From contig JAWKIO010000005.1 in NCBI GenBank assembly GCA_041394265.1, forward strand, positions 496,001 through 560,000: a DNA stretch of 64,000 nucleotides, written 5' to 3'. The notes under the pieces are model-generated. The model did not search any database. It was not told the origin of the DNA and saw only the letters and a list, made by a program, of their open reading frames with translations. The first letter of the stretch is position 1, and each line of letters starts with the position of its first letter. This document shows, piece by piece, positions 42,338-51,129 of this stretch. The DNA is from Acidimicrobiales bacterium (GTDB taxonomy: Bacteria > Actinomycetota > Acidimicrobiia > Acidimicrobiales > SZUA-35). The translations under genes were made by a program, and so were the position numbers.

Positions 42338-43504
42338 ATGCGGCGAACCTCGTACCGCACCACATTGTCTGCGATGGCGGCGATGATGGTCGTTTTGTTG
42401 GTGTCGTGCGGAGTGGACGCAACGAGTGGAGGTGCAGGCGTGGCGAATCGAGCGGTAATCGCCGGTGTCGAGTTCAGTTTCCGTGGCGCAGAGGTCGTCC
42501 CTCTCTACGGGCCTCGCGAGCCTGCCCCTGGCGTGGTTGAGGAAGCACCCGTGATCCGGTTCATCGATTCCGAAGCACGTCTTTGGGCCAGTGTCCACCG
42601 CAGCCGGTTCGATCTTGATCAGCAGCCAAAGCTGGATAGCGTGTCGTTTGTCACCGGGTGTATTGACGGGGGCGAGCTGGCAGTCATGGCGTACTCGAAG
42701 ATCGAGGGATTTTCGATGCCACGTGTCCCACGCGAGTTCCTCAACGAAGCGGGCCTCATCGCCCAGGTGTCAGTGGCGTTGAACGTGAGCAGCCCGTCTG
42801 GTCTCGCAGATTCTGAGCCCCAGCTCATGTCGGTCAGGCTTACCTGGTACCCGGAGCCGTTCGAGCGAGGAAACTTCGACTACTCGGCGGTGGCCGGCTC
42901 AGAGTATGCAGCAACCGTCCCTACCATCGACCAGCTCCGGACCCTGGTCGCTGACCTGTACCGGTCACTGACCTCTGCGGCCGCTGACGGATCGGGGTGT
43001 GCTGCGGGGACCGAACTCACCGAGGAAAAGTTCCTTGCCGGTTTCGACGAACAACTGGCTGCAATCGTCGGCACGCAGACACAACTACCCGTCATGGTGG
43101 GTGTGCCGGTCGAGGTGTCGCCGATCCCGGTCGATGCATCCGGCGGGTTCGTCCTCGTGGACGAGGGCGGGGAGTTGGGGCGCATGACTGAGACCGTTCG
43201 TGTCGCTGCTGACCGCTCGTTGGCGGGGATGGCGGCCGATGCGGTTGTGGTGTTGGAGGGCCGGTTGATGGCAATCACTGGAGAAGGGCGGGAACTTGTG
43301 TCCGATGATGACTGGTCGTCGGCAGAGTCCATGGTGTACACCCCCAACTTCGCTTCGGTCGCAGTCGATGGTGACGACTGGCTGATCACGATCGACACCA
43401 AGGGTGTCATGACACCGGCGATGCGCGACGCCATGGTCGCCGTTATCGGTCAGGCTGCCGGCGACGCCGGCGCCGCAACCGTCGAGATCACCGACATCAC
43501 TTAG
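42338..43504 (+). CDS. hypothetical lipoprotein, 388 aa
   Basis: Signal MRRTSYRTTLSAMAAMMVVLLVSC with lipobox LVSC. The rest has no family I recognise; it is mixed alpha/beta with LRTLVADLYRSLTSAAADGSGC in the middle and a C-terminal FVLVDEGGELGRMTETVRVAADRS ... VAVDGDDWLITIDTKG segment. Divergent from the frameshifted lipoprotein and similar in composition, so the two may be a related surface pair. Confidence 0.7.
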   Translation: MRRTSYRTTLSAMAAMMVVLLVSCGVDATSGGAGVANRAVIAGVEFSFRGAEVVPLYGPREPAPGVVEEAPVIRFIDSEARLWASVHRSRFDLDQQPKLDSVSFVTGCIDGGELAVMAYSKIEGFSMPRVPREFLNEAGLIAQVSVALNVSSPSGLADSEPQLMSVRLTWYPEPFERGNFDYSAVAGSEYAATVPTIDQLRTLVADLYRSLTSAAADGSGCAAGTELTEEKFLAGFDEQLAAIVGTQTQLPVMVGVPVEVSPIPVDASGGFVLVDEGGELGRMTETVRVAADRSLAGMAADAVVVLEGRLMAITGEGRELVSDDDWSSAESMVYTPNFASVAVDGDDWLITIDTKGVMTPAMRDAMVAVIGQAAGDAGAATVEITDIT

Positions 43505-43630
43505 AGGCCAAACGCTGCCGAACCGGTCTCAGCCAGCGGAGCTCCGCTGCCCCCTACCACTCGCTCCGGACGTGCAGGAAAGCGTCGCATACCGCCGGAT
43601 CGTGGCGTTCTTCCAGACCGATCCTCACGC

Positions 43631-43649
43631 TGGTATCACAGTGATACCA
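43631..43649. promoter_or_regulatory. 19-bp palindromic operator of the RHH/Doc module
   Basis: TGGTATCAC-A-GTGATACCA, perfect 9-base arms. It covers the TACCAT -10 box, as expected for antitoxin autorepression. Confidence 0.7.
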
Positions 43650-43650
43650 T
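43645..43650 (+). promoter_or_regulatory. -10 element TACCAT, leaderless start
   Basis: TACCAT is 6 bases before ATG 43657 of the antitoxin and overlaps the palindrome at 43631-43649. Confidence 0.6.
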
Positions 43651-43656
43651 TGCCCG

Positions 43657-43861
43657 ATGGCCATGACACTCCGCCTCACCGACGAAGAACAAGCAGCACT
43701 CCGCCAACGAGCCGAACTCGAGGGGCATCTCCCTCCAAGAAGCGGCCCGTCGAGCCGTCCGCGAGTTCGTCGACCGCAGCGATCACCGTGATCGAGTAGC
43801 CGACGCCGCAGCAAGGATCCTCCTCGCACACGACGACGCCTTGCGCCGGTTGGGCGAGTGA
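43657..43861 (+). pseudogene. ribbon-helix-helix antitoxin, frameshifted
   Basis: MAMTLRLTDEEQAALRQRAELEG, then the frame is lost at a GGGG run (43722-43725); with one G fewer it continues ISLQEAARRAVREFVDRSDHRDRVADAAARILLAHDDALRRLGE to a TGA at 43859. This is a typical RHH antitoxin of Doc-type modules (about 67 aa). Its end overlaps the toxin start as GTGA, showing the original coupling. Decay or a homopolymer base-call error. Confidence 0.75.
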
Positions 43862-44264
43862 CCGAGCAACCCGAGATCGAATACCTCGACCTCGATGACC
43901 TGATCGCACTCGCCACCGCCCTGCTCGGTCACCCTGCACCAATCCGCGATCTCGGCCTCCTCGATCCGCGGCCGCACGACCTCGCACCACCGCATTCGGC
44001 AGCGACGCCTACCCCGACATCTGGACCAAAGCCGCATCACTCCTGCAATCAATCGTCAGCAACCACGCCCTGATCGACGGCAACAAACGACTCGGATGGC
44101 TCGCAACCGCCGTCTTCCTCGAAATCAACGGCCACAACGTCGCAACAGCCGAGAACAACGACGTCTACGACCTCGTCATCAACGTCGCCTCCCAGCATCC
44201 TGGCCTCGACGAAATCGCCGCCACTCTCAAGACACTCGACCAACCCCAGCGAACAGATCGGTAG
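43858..44264 (+). pseudogene. doc: Doc (Fic/DOC family) toxin, frameshifted
   Basis: MTEQPEIEYLDLDDLIALATALLG ... IRDLGLL in the first frame, then one base is missing near 43964; in the new frame it continues SAAARPRTTAFGSDAYPDIWTK ... SNHALIDGNKRLGWLATAVFLEINGHN and ends with TAG at 44262. The Fic/Doc core H-x3-[D]GNKR is intact (HALIDGNKR). Doc enzymes phosphorylate EF-Tu. As written the toxin would be truncated and inactive. Confidence 0.8.
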
Positions 44265-44430
44265 TCCTGCAGTCAGAGGTTTGATCGTGCCCTCGATCAG
44301 GTCGATGTCGTGAGGTGGGCACCCACAAAAGCGACCCCTACCACCCACAGGACCAGGGCCGAGAAACATCACCAATCGCCGGCCGTGAGACGCAGCGCGA
44401 GCCTCGGCTGTCAGTAGGAGTGACCTCGCT

Positions 44431-44449
44431 CTTGGCAAAGTTTGCCAAG
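44431..44449. promoter_or_regulatory. 19-bp palindromic operator of parDE
   Basis: CTTGGCAAA-G-TTTGCCAAG, perfect 9-base arms, just upstream of the TAGACT -10 box; likely bound by ParD. The 44265-44430 stretch before it shows no gene. Confidence 0.7.
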
Positions 44450-44454
44450 CTCCA

Positions 44455-44460
44455 TAGACT
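44455..44460 (+). promoter_or_regulatory. -10 element TAGACT, leaderless start
   Basis: TAGACT is 6 bases before ATG 44467 of parD. Confidence 0.6.
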
Positions 44461-44466
44461 CCTGAC

Positions 44467-44694
44467 ATGACCACGATGAACGTCTCACTCCCAGACGAAC
44501 TCAAAACCTTCGTCGACACGCAGGTCAACGCCGGCGGCTACGGCTCAACCAGCGAATACATACGAGACCTCATTCGCCGGGCACAAGACCGCGAACGCCT
44601 CCGATCCGCATTGCTCGAAGGAGCGTCATCGCCCGCCGCCGCCACCGCTGACGACTACCTCGACACCCTCAGAGCGCGCATCCCGAATACGTGA
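44467..44694 (+). CDS. parD: ParD-family antitoxin
   Basis: 75 aa ribbon-helix-helix protein: TTMNVSLPDELKTFVDTQVNAGGYGSTSEYIRDLIRRAQDRE is the classic ParD/CopG DNA-binding part, and the C-terminal 30 residues should wrap the toxin. A perfect palindrome lies upstream. The stop overlaps the parE start as GTGA. Confidence 0.93.
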   Translation: MTTMNVSLPDELKTFVDTQVNAGGYGSTSEYIRDLIRRAQDRERLRSALLEGASSPAAATADDYLDTLRARIPNT

Positions 44695-45035
44695 GCGTCC
44701 CAGCCCATATCTCGCTGCGCCAACGCGCCATCGACGACGCCGACACGGCCTTCGACTACCTCCAAGCCCAGGCTCCTCCCGGTACCGCCGAGAACTTCGT
44801 CGACGATCTGGAACGAGCCATCGAGCTCCTCGTCCGGCACCCACCCACCGGGTCGATGCGGTTCGCGTTCGAGCTGGACATCCCGAACCTGCGAACCTGG
44901 CCGCTCGAACGGTTCCCGTACCTGATCTTTTACGTCGTCAACGACGATCAGATCGACGTCTGGCGCATCCTGCATGCGAGCAGAGACGTTCCCGCCTCGC
45001 TCGCTGACGAGCAGCCAGACCCCCTTCAGCAGTAG
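44691..45035 (+). CDS. parE: ParE-family toxin
   Basis: 114 aa RelE/ParE-fold toxin: ISLRQRAIDDADTAFDYLQAQAPPGTAENFVDDLERAIELLVRHPPTGSMRF then LRTWPLERFPYLIFYVVNDDQIDVWRILHASRDVPASL. The [RL]xWPLxxFPYhhFY and DVWRILHxxRD motifs are those of ParE, which poisons DNA gyrase. GTG start, 4-base overlap with parD. Both genes look intact. Confidence 0.93.
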   Translation: MSVPAHISLRQRAIDDADTAFDYLQAQAPPGTAENFVDDLERAIELLVRHPPTGSMRFAFELDIPNLRTWPLERFPYLIFYVVNDDQIDVWRILHASRDVPASLADEQPDPLQQ

Positions 45036-45160
45036 CAACCTATCTGGATCGGACCGACACGACCATCCCCTACCGCTCACAGCCTCCGGCTCGAACAACG
45101 CCCCCGATCGCGCCGGTCTGAGGACGCATCGAACAGATCGGTGATCGCTGTTCGAGGACT

Positions 45161-45560
45161 TCATCTGGGTCGGAGCGTGATGCTTCCCGTCGGACCGGTC
45201 ACAGTCAGCAGCTCATCGTCGAGCGTCATGACCGGTTCCGACACCAACAGCTCGAGCATCGCCGTATCGCTCGGGGACGGGTTCGGACACTCCTCGACTG
45301 GGACACCAACGATCGTGTTGCGAGGCTCAACGGGTTGCAGCCCCCCGACCTGGGCGTGCACCACACAGGTCTCGAGTTCGACAGTGACGACGAAGAAGGC
45401 CGGACTGAGCAGAGACACGGTGGAACCCCGCTCGCCGGCCGTGGGATGCAGCACGAGATACTCCCTAGCGCCGTAGCCGGGACAGTGAAGGTCCTCGGCT
45501 CGCTGGCGATGATTCGACCAATCCGAGCTCGAGCACGTCAACGCGATGGGTGCGAACAGA
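45161..45560 (-). pseudogene. remnant of a META-domain-like protein
   Basis: A coding-like minus-strand stretch: AREYLVLHPTAGERGSTVSLLSPAFFVVTVELETCVVHAQVGG ... ECPNPSPSDTAMLELLVSEPVMTLDDELLTVTGPTGSITL. The end resembles the C-terminus of META/HslJ domains, as in the lipoprotein at 33678. No start codon, signal peptide or full domain is seen upstream, so a truncated fragment is likely. Confidence 0.45.
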
Positions 45561-45590
45561 CTTCCTTGATGATTGTGCCCAACCAGCTTG

Positions 45591-45887
45591 TCAGCTGGTC
45601 TCCTGCAGCCGGTACTCCGACACGACGCTGGGGGCGAAAGCACCCGAGGCTGTTTCGCCGCCGTGGAGCACGTCCGGATCGAGATCCACACCGATCGGCC
45701 AGGACAATGTGCCAGCGACGGCGTCGACCCCTGCGGCACCGAACACCACGTCGTCATCGACAGCAGCCAACACGCCGGGAAGCGCACCAGCGAAGTCGAG
45801 TTCGCGGACGAGGCCATCGGTGAACACCAGCCTCAGCAGGCGGTCACCGAGATATTCGACGCTGGCGACTCTCGCAGGACGGCTCAT
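45591..45887 (-). CDS. DUF2442-family protein
   Basis: 98 aa: RVASVEYLGDRLLRLVFTDGLVRELDFAGALPGVLAAV ... DAVAGTLSWPIGVDLDPDVLHGG, which fits the DUF2442 pattern of a beta sandwich ending in TIxWPNGxDLxPDxLY. DUF2442 commonly pairs with DUF4160 in TA-like modules, and the DUF4160 gene lies 10 bases upstream. ATG 45887 is used. Confidence 0.85.
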   Translation of the reverse strand: MSRPARVASVEYLGDRLLRLVFTDGLVRELDFAGALPGVLAAVDDDVVFGAAGVDAVAGTLSWPIGVDLDPDVLHGGETASGAFAPSVVSEYRLQETS

Positions 45888-45897
45888 GAGCGTCAGG

Positions 45898-46128
45898 CTA
45901 CTGGAGTGGGTCGATCGCCGACAGTGCGGATGGTTCTTGTGCCAGCCCCCAGTTGGCCAACAACTCGGCTTGATGGAGTGAGCGCCACTGCTCAACCAGC
46001 CGTGCCGCAGTCCGAGGGAGTTCGCCGCCGATCAACGATCCATCGTCGATCCGTACAAGCGCTTCGCGCTCGGCGTAGATCGCATGGAAGTGATCTGCCT
46101 CTGACCGCCGGCTTGAAGAGCCGTGCAT
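45898..46128 (-). CDS. DUF4160-family protein, N-terminally short
   Basis: 76 aa: HFHAIYAEREALVRIDDGSLIGGELPRTAARLVEQWRSLHQAELLANWGLAQ is a good DUF4160 core. The usual opening strands (about 20 residues before the P-x-HFH motif) are absent or replaced by MHGSSSRRSEAD, so it may be truncated. Partner of the DUF2442 gene downstream; such pairs are thought to be toxin-antitoxin-like, with function unproven. Confidence 0.7.
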   Translation of the reverse strand: MHGSSSRRSEADHFHAIYAEREALVRIDDGSLIGGELPRTAARLVEQWRSLHQAELLANWGLAQEPSALSAIDPLQ

Positions 46129-46365
46129 CCGCGGACGCACTTCGTCACATTGAGTGACCATCTGTCGTGGACCGGACACGTTCGGCGCATGAAGTCCACC
46201 CGCGGACGCATCTGAAGCCCACCGACCGCCGCCAGCTGGCTGTCACCGACGTCAGCCTCCACGTCTCGGGCAGCGAACATGACATCCAGTTGCTCGGCCT
46301 CGCGGATCCCACAAGTCAGGTGCCGGTCGGTTTCTCGCGCCGCTCGACAGCCAAAGAGCGACGAG

Positions 46366-46371
46366 TAGGCT
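46366..46371 (+). promoter_or_regulatory. -10 element TAGGCT, leaderless start
   Basis: TAGGCT is 6 bases before GTG 46378. Confidence 0.6.
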
Positions 46372-46377
46372 CCGGCC

Positions 46378-46761
46378 GTGAGTGACCTGTCGGGTGGCGT
46401 GCTTGTTGGGATCGGTTGCCTTCTGTGCTTCGGATCGGCTCTTGGCGGGGCATTGGTTGCCCTCGCGATCGATGAGCCAGATGTCGTGGTGGCCGAACGC
46501 GTAGTCGAGGTGGCGCCACCCACACCTTCCCAGAAGCCGTTGCCCGGAGATCTCGAACGGCTGGCTTCGATGCTGATCGATGCCGCTGGGACCAGCGCCG
46601 AGGTTGCACCTGCACTCGTCGACGAAATCGGCATCATGGTCTGCGACTTCGGCTACACACCCGAGCAGGTTGGTGACACGTTCGTTAGAGACATCACGAT
46701 GAGCCGAGAGGACATCGAGGTATTCGTCGCCGAGGTCCTGTCCAGCTGCGCTGCGAACTGA
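46378..46761 (+). CDS. hypothetical membrane-anchored protein, 127 aa
   Basis: One N-terminal helix (GVLVGIGCLLCFGSALGGALVALAI) then a soluble alpha-helical part: GDLERLASMLIDAAGTSAEVAPALVDEIGIMVCDFGYTPEQVGDTF. No family recognised. Leaderless GTG start. Confidence 0.7.
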   Translation: MSDLSGGVLVGIGCLLCFGSALGGALVALAIDEPDVVVAERVVEVAPPTPSQKPLPGDLERLASMLIDAAGTSAEVAPALVDEIGIMVCDFGYTPEQVGDTFVRDITMSREDIEVFVAEVLSSCAAN

Positions 46762-46974
46762 AAGTCCCTACGCACAACGAGCTCGCCTGGGTACGCGCCG
46801 AGCACGGACGAACCTCCCCACCCGCTGAGACACTGCCCGATTCGCGCGGATTAGCCAAGCGACATTCCCAGCACAACTTGGGGGCAAGCGACCATTACCA
46901 GGGGCCGCACGATGATCGAAACTCGACAGCGAGGCAGATCGCCTCCAGCGCCGTTCGAAGAGAGGTTGTCGATC

Positions 46975-47436
46975 ATGTCTCCGCCGACCAGACACTCGGA
47001 CCGCAGCCCCGCCACGCGTTCTGCAGCAGCGATGCTTGCTGCGCTCGCCCTGGCGGTCACGTTCGGTCTCCTCGCCACCGTGCAGACCGCCACCGTCGCC
47101 TGCAGGTATCACACCATCGACGCTTGCATTCCGGTCCCCGAACCCCTCTTCGGCATCGTCGGCGCTGCCGCGGTCTTCACCTGGCTCGCCACCTCCCCTC
47201 GACGACACCGCTCCACCACATCGGGACTCAAGCTTGCAGCCGCAGGCATCGCCATCTGGTCGGCGCTCAACCTGTCGCTCGCACCGATCATGTGCCCAGA
47301 CCCCGGCACGAACGACGTGATCTGCCAGTACGCCCTCCCAGTCGGCGCAGCCACGTTCGTTGTGGTCGCTGCAACCGCTTGGCCGCTCCAGCGACGCCAT
47401 CCCGAGCGAGCACCCGGCGGCCACGATCAGGATTGA
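46975..47436 (+). CDS. hypothetical membrane protein, 153 aa
   Basis: Four predicted helices: SAAAMLAALALAVTFGLLATV, LFGIVGAAAVFTWLA, LKLAAAGIAIWSALNLSLAP and ALPVGAATFVVVAATAWPL. Extracellular loops carry cysteine pairs (VACRYHTIDAC, IMCPDPGTNDVICQ) that could form disulfides. AGAGG precedes ATG 46975; ATG 46912 is an alternative. Confidence 0.7.
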   Translation: MSPPTRHSDRSPATRSAAAMLAALALAVTFGLLATVQTATVACRYHTIDACIPVPEPLFGIVGAAAVFTWLATSPRRHRSTTSGLKLAAAGIAIWSALNLSLAPIMCPDPGTNDVICQYALPVGAATFVVVAATAWPLQRRHPERAPGGHDQD

Positions 47437-47524
47437 TCAGCCGGTGACTCGACGCAGACATCCGAACATCACGGCTTCAATATCGCGGAACCATCTCCAG
47501 ACGGTCGCATTTGGACCGTATGTC

Positions 47525-47530
47525 TACGAT
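47525..47530 (+). promoter_or_regulatory. -10 element TACGAT, leaderless start
   Basis: TACGAT is 6 bases before GTG 47537. Confidence 0.6.
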
Positions 47531-47536
47531 CGTCAT

Positions 47537-48574
47537 GTGAAACGAGTCGTCTACTTCAGCTGGATGGTGCTGCTCGCAATGGTCGGCGCATGTTCGGGTA
47601 CCGACGATGCGATCGGGCGCGTGGATACGTCGCCTCCTGAGGCGACGCCTACGCCATCGTCCACTCCGACGACATCCGCGACAGCGTCACTGTCGAGTAC
47701 GACGACCACACGTTCCTCATCCACCGCCGATCGAACCAACGACGTGACCGATCTGGCCGAAGCGATCGCTGCACGCAGGTTGGTGGCCCAGGTCGACGAC
47801 CAGATCCATCTCTGGGCAGATGGCCAGCTGACGGTGATCGACAGCGACGACGAGGAATGGGTGTGGTCAGATGGGCAGTTCGTCTACTGGTCGAGCACAA
47901 CCACCACCGACGACGGCGAGTACGAGACGCGCACAGTGGTGACGGCATTCGACGGCGAGACGGTCTGCGAGCTGGCCGAACCCGTCCACCATGTCGCCGT
48001 GAGGAGCGACGGCGGATTCGTCGCTGCGGTCGAACGAGACCTTGGCGAGTGGCCCACCGATGATGACCCGATCGGCTACCCGGCGTTCGCTGTCGACTGT
48101 GCCACCGGTGCGGAGCAGCCAATCGAGCCGCTCAGCTTCGTCGGAGGCGAAGCCGAAACGACGAGCGTGATCCGTGTCGGGGACCGCTCCTTCACCGCGT
48201 TGGGTGACGCCGAAGGCAACGCCGACATCCTCAACGAGGACGGTGTCTCGATCAACGGCGACGACTACGCCGGCTACCACTCCTTCAGCGCCGATGGCTC
48301 GCTGGTGGTCTACGGCGAGATGAGCAGCGGCATCCATGTCTCGAATGAGATCGTGTGCCGCGACACCTCGTCGGGCGAGGAGCTGTGGCGGACAACGTTG
48401 GAACTGCCGTTCGGGTATCTCGGGTTCGTCGGCGATCAAGTGATCGCCGAACAGCCGATCGAGTTCGCCGGCACGGAATGGTTGGGTACCGCCGCGGTGG
48501 TGATCATCGACGCCCGGTCAGGACGAGCCCAGACCAGCTTCCCGACGACGCTCAAGGTCCTCCACGCCAGCTGA
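47537..48574 (+). CDS. hypothetical lipoprotein with beta-propeller-like repeats
   Basis: 345 aa. GTG start gives MKRVVYFSWMVLLAMVGAC (lipobox VGAC), a Thr/Ser linker, then strand-rich segments (QIHLWADGQLTVIDSDDEEWVWSDGQFVYWSS, FVAAVERDLG, LVVYGEMSSGIHV, IVCRDTSSGEELWRTTLELPFGYLGFVGDQVI) reminiscent of a PQQ-like or WD-type propeller. No precise family. Confidence 0.7.
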   Translation: MKRVVYFSWMVLLAMVGACSGTDDAIGRVDTSPPEATPTPSSTPTTSATASLSSTTTTRSSSTADRTNDVTDLAEAIAARRLVAQVDDQIHLWADGQLTVIDSDDEEWVWSDGQFVYWSSTTTTDDGEYETRTVVTAFDGETVCELAEPVHHVAVRSDGGFVAAVERDLGEWPTDDDPIGYPAFAVDCATGAEQPIEPLSFVGGEAETTSVIRVGDRSFTALGDAEGNADILNEDGVSINGDDYAGYHSFSADGSLVVYGEMSSGIHVSNEIVCRDTSSGEELWRTTLELPFGYLGFVGDQVIAEQPIEFAGTEWLGTAAVVIIDARSGRAQTSFPTTLKVLHAS

Positions 48575-48627
48575 TTCTGGTCACTCCGCTGGCCCGACGG
48601 TCCCGGCAGCGGTGCCCCTCACCGTTC

Positions 48628-48849
48628 CTACTTCATGTATTTGCCGGCAACAACGGTCCCGCCGAGCGAAACGGCGGTCCCGACCATGATGAGCGTGCCA
48701 GCAAGCGGTGAAGTCGAGAACAGTGCCACACCTGCGATGAACCCGAGCAAGAGGACGCCGATCTGCCACCTCTGGCGACGCAGTGCTTCGGGCCATGTCC
48801 GGAAGATCTCTGGCTGCTGGAACGCTTGGTAGTCACGGAGGTCTTTCAT
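48628..48849 (-). CDS. small two-helix membrane protein, 73 aa
   Basis: MKDLRDYQAFQQPEIFRTWPEALRRQRWQ, then two hydrophobic helices (IGVLLLGFIAGVALFST and LIMVGTAVSLGGTVVAG) and a basic end. AAAGGCGG lies 4 bases before the ATG. No family recognised. Confidence 0.7.
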   Translation of the reverse strand: MKDLRDYQAFQQPEIFRTWPEALRRQRWQIGVLLLGFIAGVALFSTSPLAGTLIMVGTAVSLGGTVVAGKYMK

Positions 48850-49015
48850 GAAGCCGCCTTTCGTGTTGTGTCGCCGCTCCGATCAACAGACACGCCGAAT
48901 CTCTACCCGACGCTAGTGTCTGCGGCTGTGCAGGCACCGATCGGGACAGCGGCAGCCGACATCAGGCTGACGAGAGCCAATGCGATCCGGGGATGACGAT
49001 GACGACTGGCCAGCG

Positions 49016-49816
49016 CTAGTGGTGAGCGAACGCAGCGACGTGTTCGGCGACCGCGGTCGGCTGCTCCAGGTGGAGCATATGGCCCGCCTCACCAACGGTT
49101 TCGAGTGAGGCGCCGTCGATCGCAGTCCGCCAGTGCTCGGCGTACGGGTCGGCCGACACGAGACGGTCGCTCTCGCCCCAGACCAGCAACGTCGGGACAC
49201 CGATCCGGTGGATCCGCTTCGACAGGCGCCGGTTTGGGATCGGGAACAGGATCTTGCCCGCTGTCCCCAGCCGACGAGCGTTGCCCACCATGAACGCAGC
49301 GAGTGCGTCATTGTCGGTGAAGTCGACACCACCGGTCATCAACTTCTCGCCGGCGACAGGATCGTGGAACAGGGTCTCGGCCAACTCGAAGGGCAGCATG
49401 GCGAAGATGTCGGGGATCGGGTGGGCGTCATCCCAGAGCCCGACGGGCGCCAACAGCACGAGCTGCGTGAGGTCGTTTCGGGCAACTGCCGCCATCTCGG
49501 CGGCGATCATCCCACCCATCGAGTGCCCGGCCAGGATTGGTGGACCGTCGAGGCCGAGCGCGTCCACGAGGTCCCAGCCGTGCAGCGTGAAGTCAAGCAT
49601 GTCCTCGAGCTCGGTCTCGGTCTCGTCGTCGCCGAACCCCGGCCACACGGGAGCGTGAACGGTGAAGGACTCGGCGAGCGCAGCGAGAAGCGGGTCTTCG
49701 GGACTGGTGCCGCCGGCACCGTGAAGGAAGACGAGGTCGGGTCCGGCGCCACCGACGAAGGCGTCGCCCTCGATGCCCCGACGGGTCGTGATGCGGCGGG
49801 TGTCGAGCGCAGCCAT
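49016..49816 (-). CDS. alpha/beta hydrolase
   Basis: 266 aa. Oxyanion region VFLHGAGGTSPEDPLL, nucleophile elbow AGHSMGGMIAAEMA (Ser), acidic residue region VWGESDRLVSADP, catalytic His in GEAGHMLHLEQP. Typical serine hydrolase fold close to MhpC-type C-C hydrolases; substrate unknown. ATG 49816 overlaps the LLM oxidoreductase stop by 1 base, so they act in one operon and perhaps one catabolic route. Confidence 0.9.
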   Translation of the reverse strand: MAALDTRRITTRRGIEGDAFVGGAGPDLVFLHGAGGTSPEDPLLAALAESFTVHAPVWPGFGDDETETELEDMLDFTLHGWDLVDALGLDGPPILAGHSMGGMIAAEMAAVARNDLTQLVLLAPVGLWDDAHPIPDIFAMLPFELAETLFHDPVAGEKLMTGGVDFTDNDALAAFMVGNARRLGTAGKILFPIPNRRLSKRIHRIGVPTLLVWGESDRLVSADPYAEHWRTAIDGASLETVGEAGHMLHLEQPTAVAEHVAAFAHH

Positions 49817-51129
49817 CAGATGCTCATCCCGTCGTTGTCGCCTGCGTCGCGGAGTTGGGCGGCGACGGCATCGGGCCCGGCTGAATGCCGGCGAGCCGAT
49901 GCCACCGTCGTCTCCGGTCGCACGCGGTCCTTCATCGGCGACGGCCACCAGCGGGTGTCGGTCTCCAGCTCGGGCCAGAAGTTCTTCAGCTGCGGCATCA
50001 CCTTCTCGGCGAAGAGCTGCGTGCTGTAGCGAGTCTTCCAGTCCGGCATGTCGCCCATGTGGAGCAGGCAGAAGACGGTGCCGAGTCGGAGTTCGCGGAT
50101 CATGTGGCTCATCTGCTCGCGGACGGTGTCCGGTCCACCGGCGATGACGAAGCCACCTTCGACGAGATCCTTCCAGGTCAACCGCTGGAAGATCTCCTGG
50201 TTCTCCTTGCGGAGCTGGTTCAGCTTGCCGGCCTTGATCGTCTTCACCGTGCGATAGCCAGGCGGGTCGGCGAACCCGGGGTAGACGTGGAGGCACCGGT
50301 TGAAGAAGTAGAGCATGTGCTCGGCGTACAGCTCTTCGGCCTGGGCGTCGTTGTCGGCCACACAGATGATCTGTGCGAACGACGCACGACCCGGCGACTC
50401 GTCCTTGTCGAGCTCGGCGACCCGTTCCCAGTAGCCGTCGAGGAGGGCCTTGCCCGCCTTGTAGCCGTTGAACGACAGGTACGAGTAGTTGTAGTCGTGC
50501 TCCAGGCAGAAGTCCCAGGTCTCGATCGAACCGCCGCCGGGAATGTAGATGGGCGGATGCGGCTTCTGGATCGGCTTGGGCCAGCAGTTCACATAGCGCA
50601 GCTGGTTGTACTTTCCGTCGAACGCGAACGGTTCGTCTTCCTCCCACGCTCGCATGATCAGCCGGTGTGCTTCGTCGTACTTGTCACGAACGAGGGCAGG
50701 AATCTGGCCGTAGCAGAAGTTCGTGTCCATCGGCGTGCCGACCGGGAACCCGGCGACCAGCCGGCCGCCCGAGATCACGTCGAGCATTGCGAACTCCTCG
50801 GCCACCCGGATCGGCGGGTTGTAGAGCGCAATGGAGTTGCCGATGACGCACAGCGCCGCCTCACTCGTCCGGCGAGCCAATCCGGCGGCGATGAGGTTCG
50901 GCGAGGGCATGATGCCGTAGCCGTTCTGGTGGTGCTCATTGACCCCGATCCCGTCGAAGCCGACCTCCTCGGCGAACTCGAGCTGGTCCATGTACTCGTG
51001 GTAGAGCGAGTTGGCCCGCTCGGGATCGAACAGCGTCGAGTCGATGTCGACCCAGACCGATCGGTGCTGCTGCCGGAAGTCGTCCGGCAGATCCGGCCAC
51101 GGCATCAGGTTGAACCACACGAACTTCAT
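49816..51129 (-). CDS. LLM-class flavin-dependent oxidoreductase
   Basis: 437 aa bacterial luciferase-like TIM barrel. FAEEVGFDGIGVNEHHQNGYGIMPSPNLIAAGLARRTSEAALCVIGNSIALYNPPIRVAEEFAMLDVISGGRLVAGFPVGTPMD is the F420/FMN-binding luciferase core; IYIPGGGSIETWDFC and IAGGPDTVREQMSHMI follow. Probably a monooxygenase using reduced FMN or F420. Start ATG 51129 gives a 6-base gap to AAGGGGG; ATG 51135 is also possible. Confidence 0.92.
   Translation of the reverse strand: MKFVWFNLMPWPDLPDDFRQQHRSVWVDIDSTLFDPERANSLYHEYMDQLEFAEEVGFDGIGVNEHHQNGYGIMPSPNLIAAGLARRTSEAALCVIGNSIALYNPPIRVAEEFAMLDVISGGRLVAGFPVGTPMDTNFCYGQIPALVRDKYDEAHRLIMRAWEEDEPFAFDGKYNQLRYVNCWPKPIQKPHPPIYIPGGGSIETWDFCLEHDYNYSYLSFNGYKAGKALLDGYWERVAELDKDESPGRASFAQIICVADNDAQAEELYAEHMLYFFNRCLHVYPGFADPPGYRTVKTIKAGKLNQLRKENQEIFQRLTWKDLVEGGFVIAGGPDTVREQMSHMIRELRLGTVFCLLHMGDMPDWKTRYSTQLFAEKVMPQLKNFWPELETDTRWWPSPMKDRVRPETTVASARRHSAGPDAVAAQLRDAGDNDGMSI

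Noticed and set aside
44265..44430. minus-strand peptide-like stretch (GRRLVMFLGPGPVGG) between doc and parD
   Set aside because: No start codon or domain, and it runs into the antisense of parD and doc; cannot be supported as a gene.
46167..46385. 72-codon plus-strand frame ahead of the 46378 gene
   Set aside because: No family, polar composition, poor codon bias, and it overlaps the promoter at 46366.
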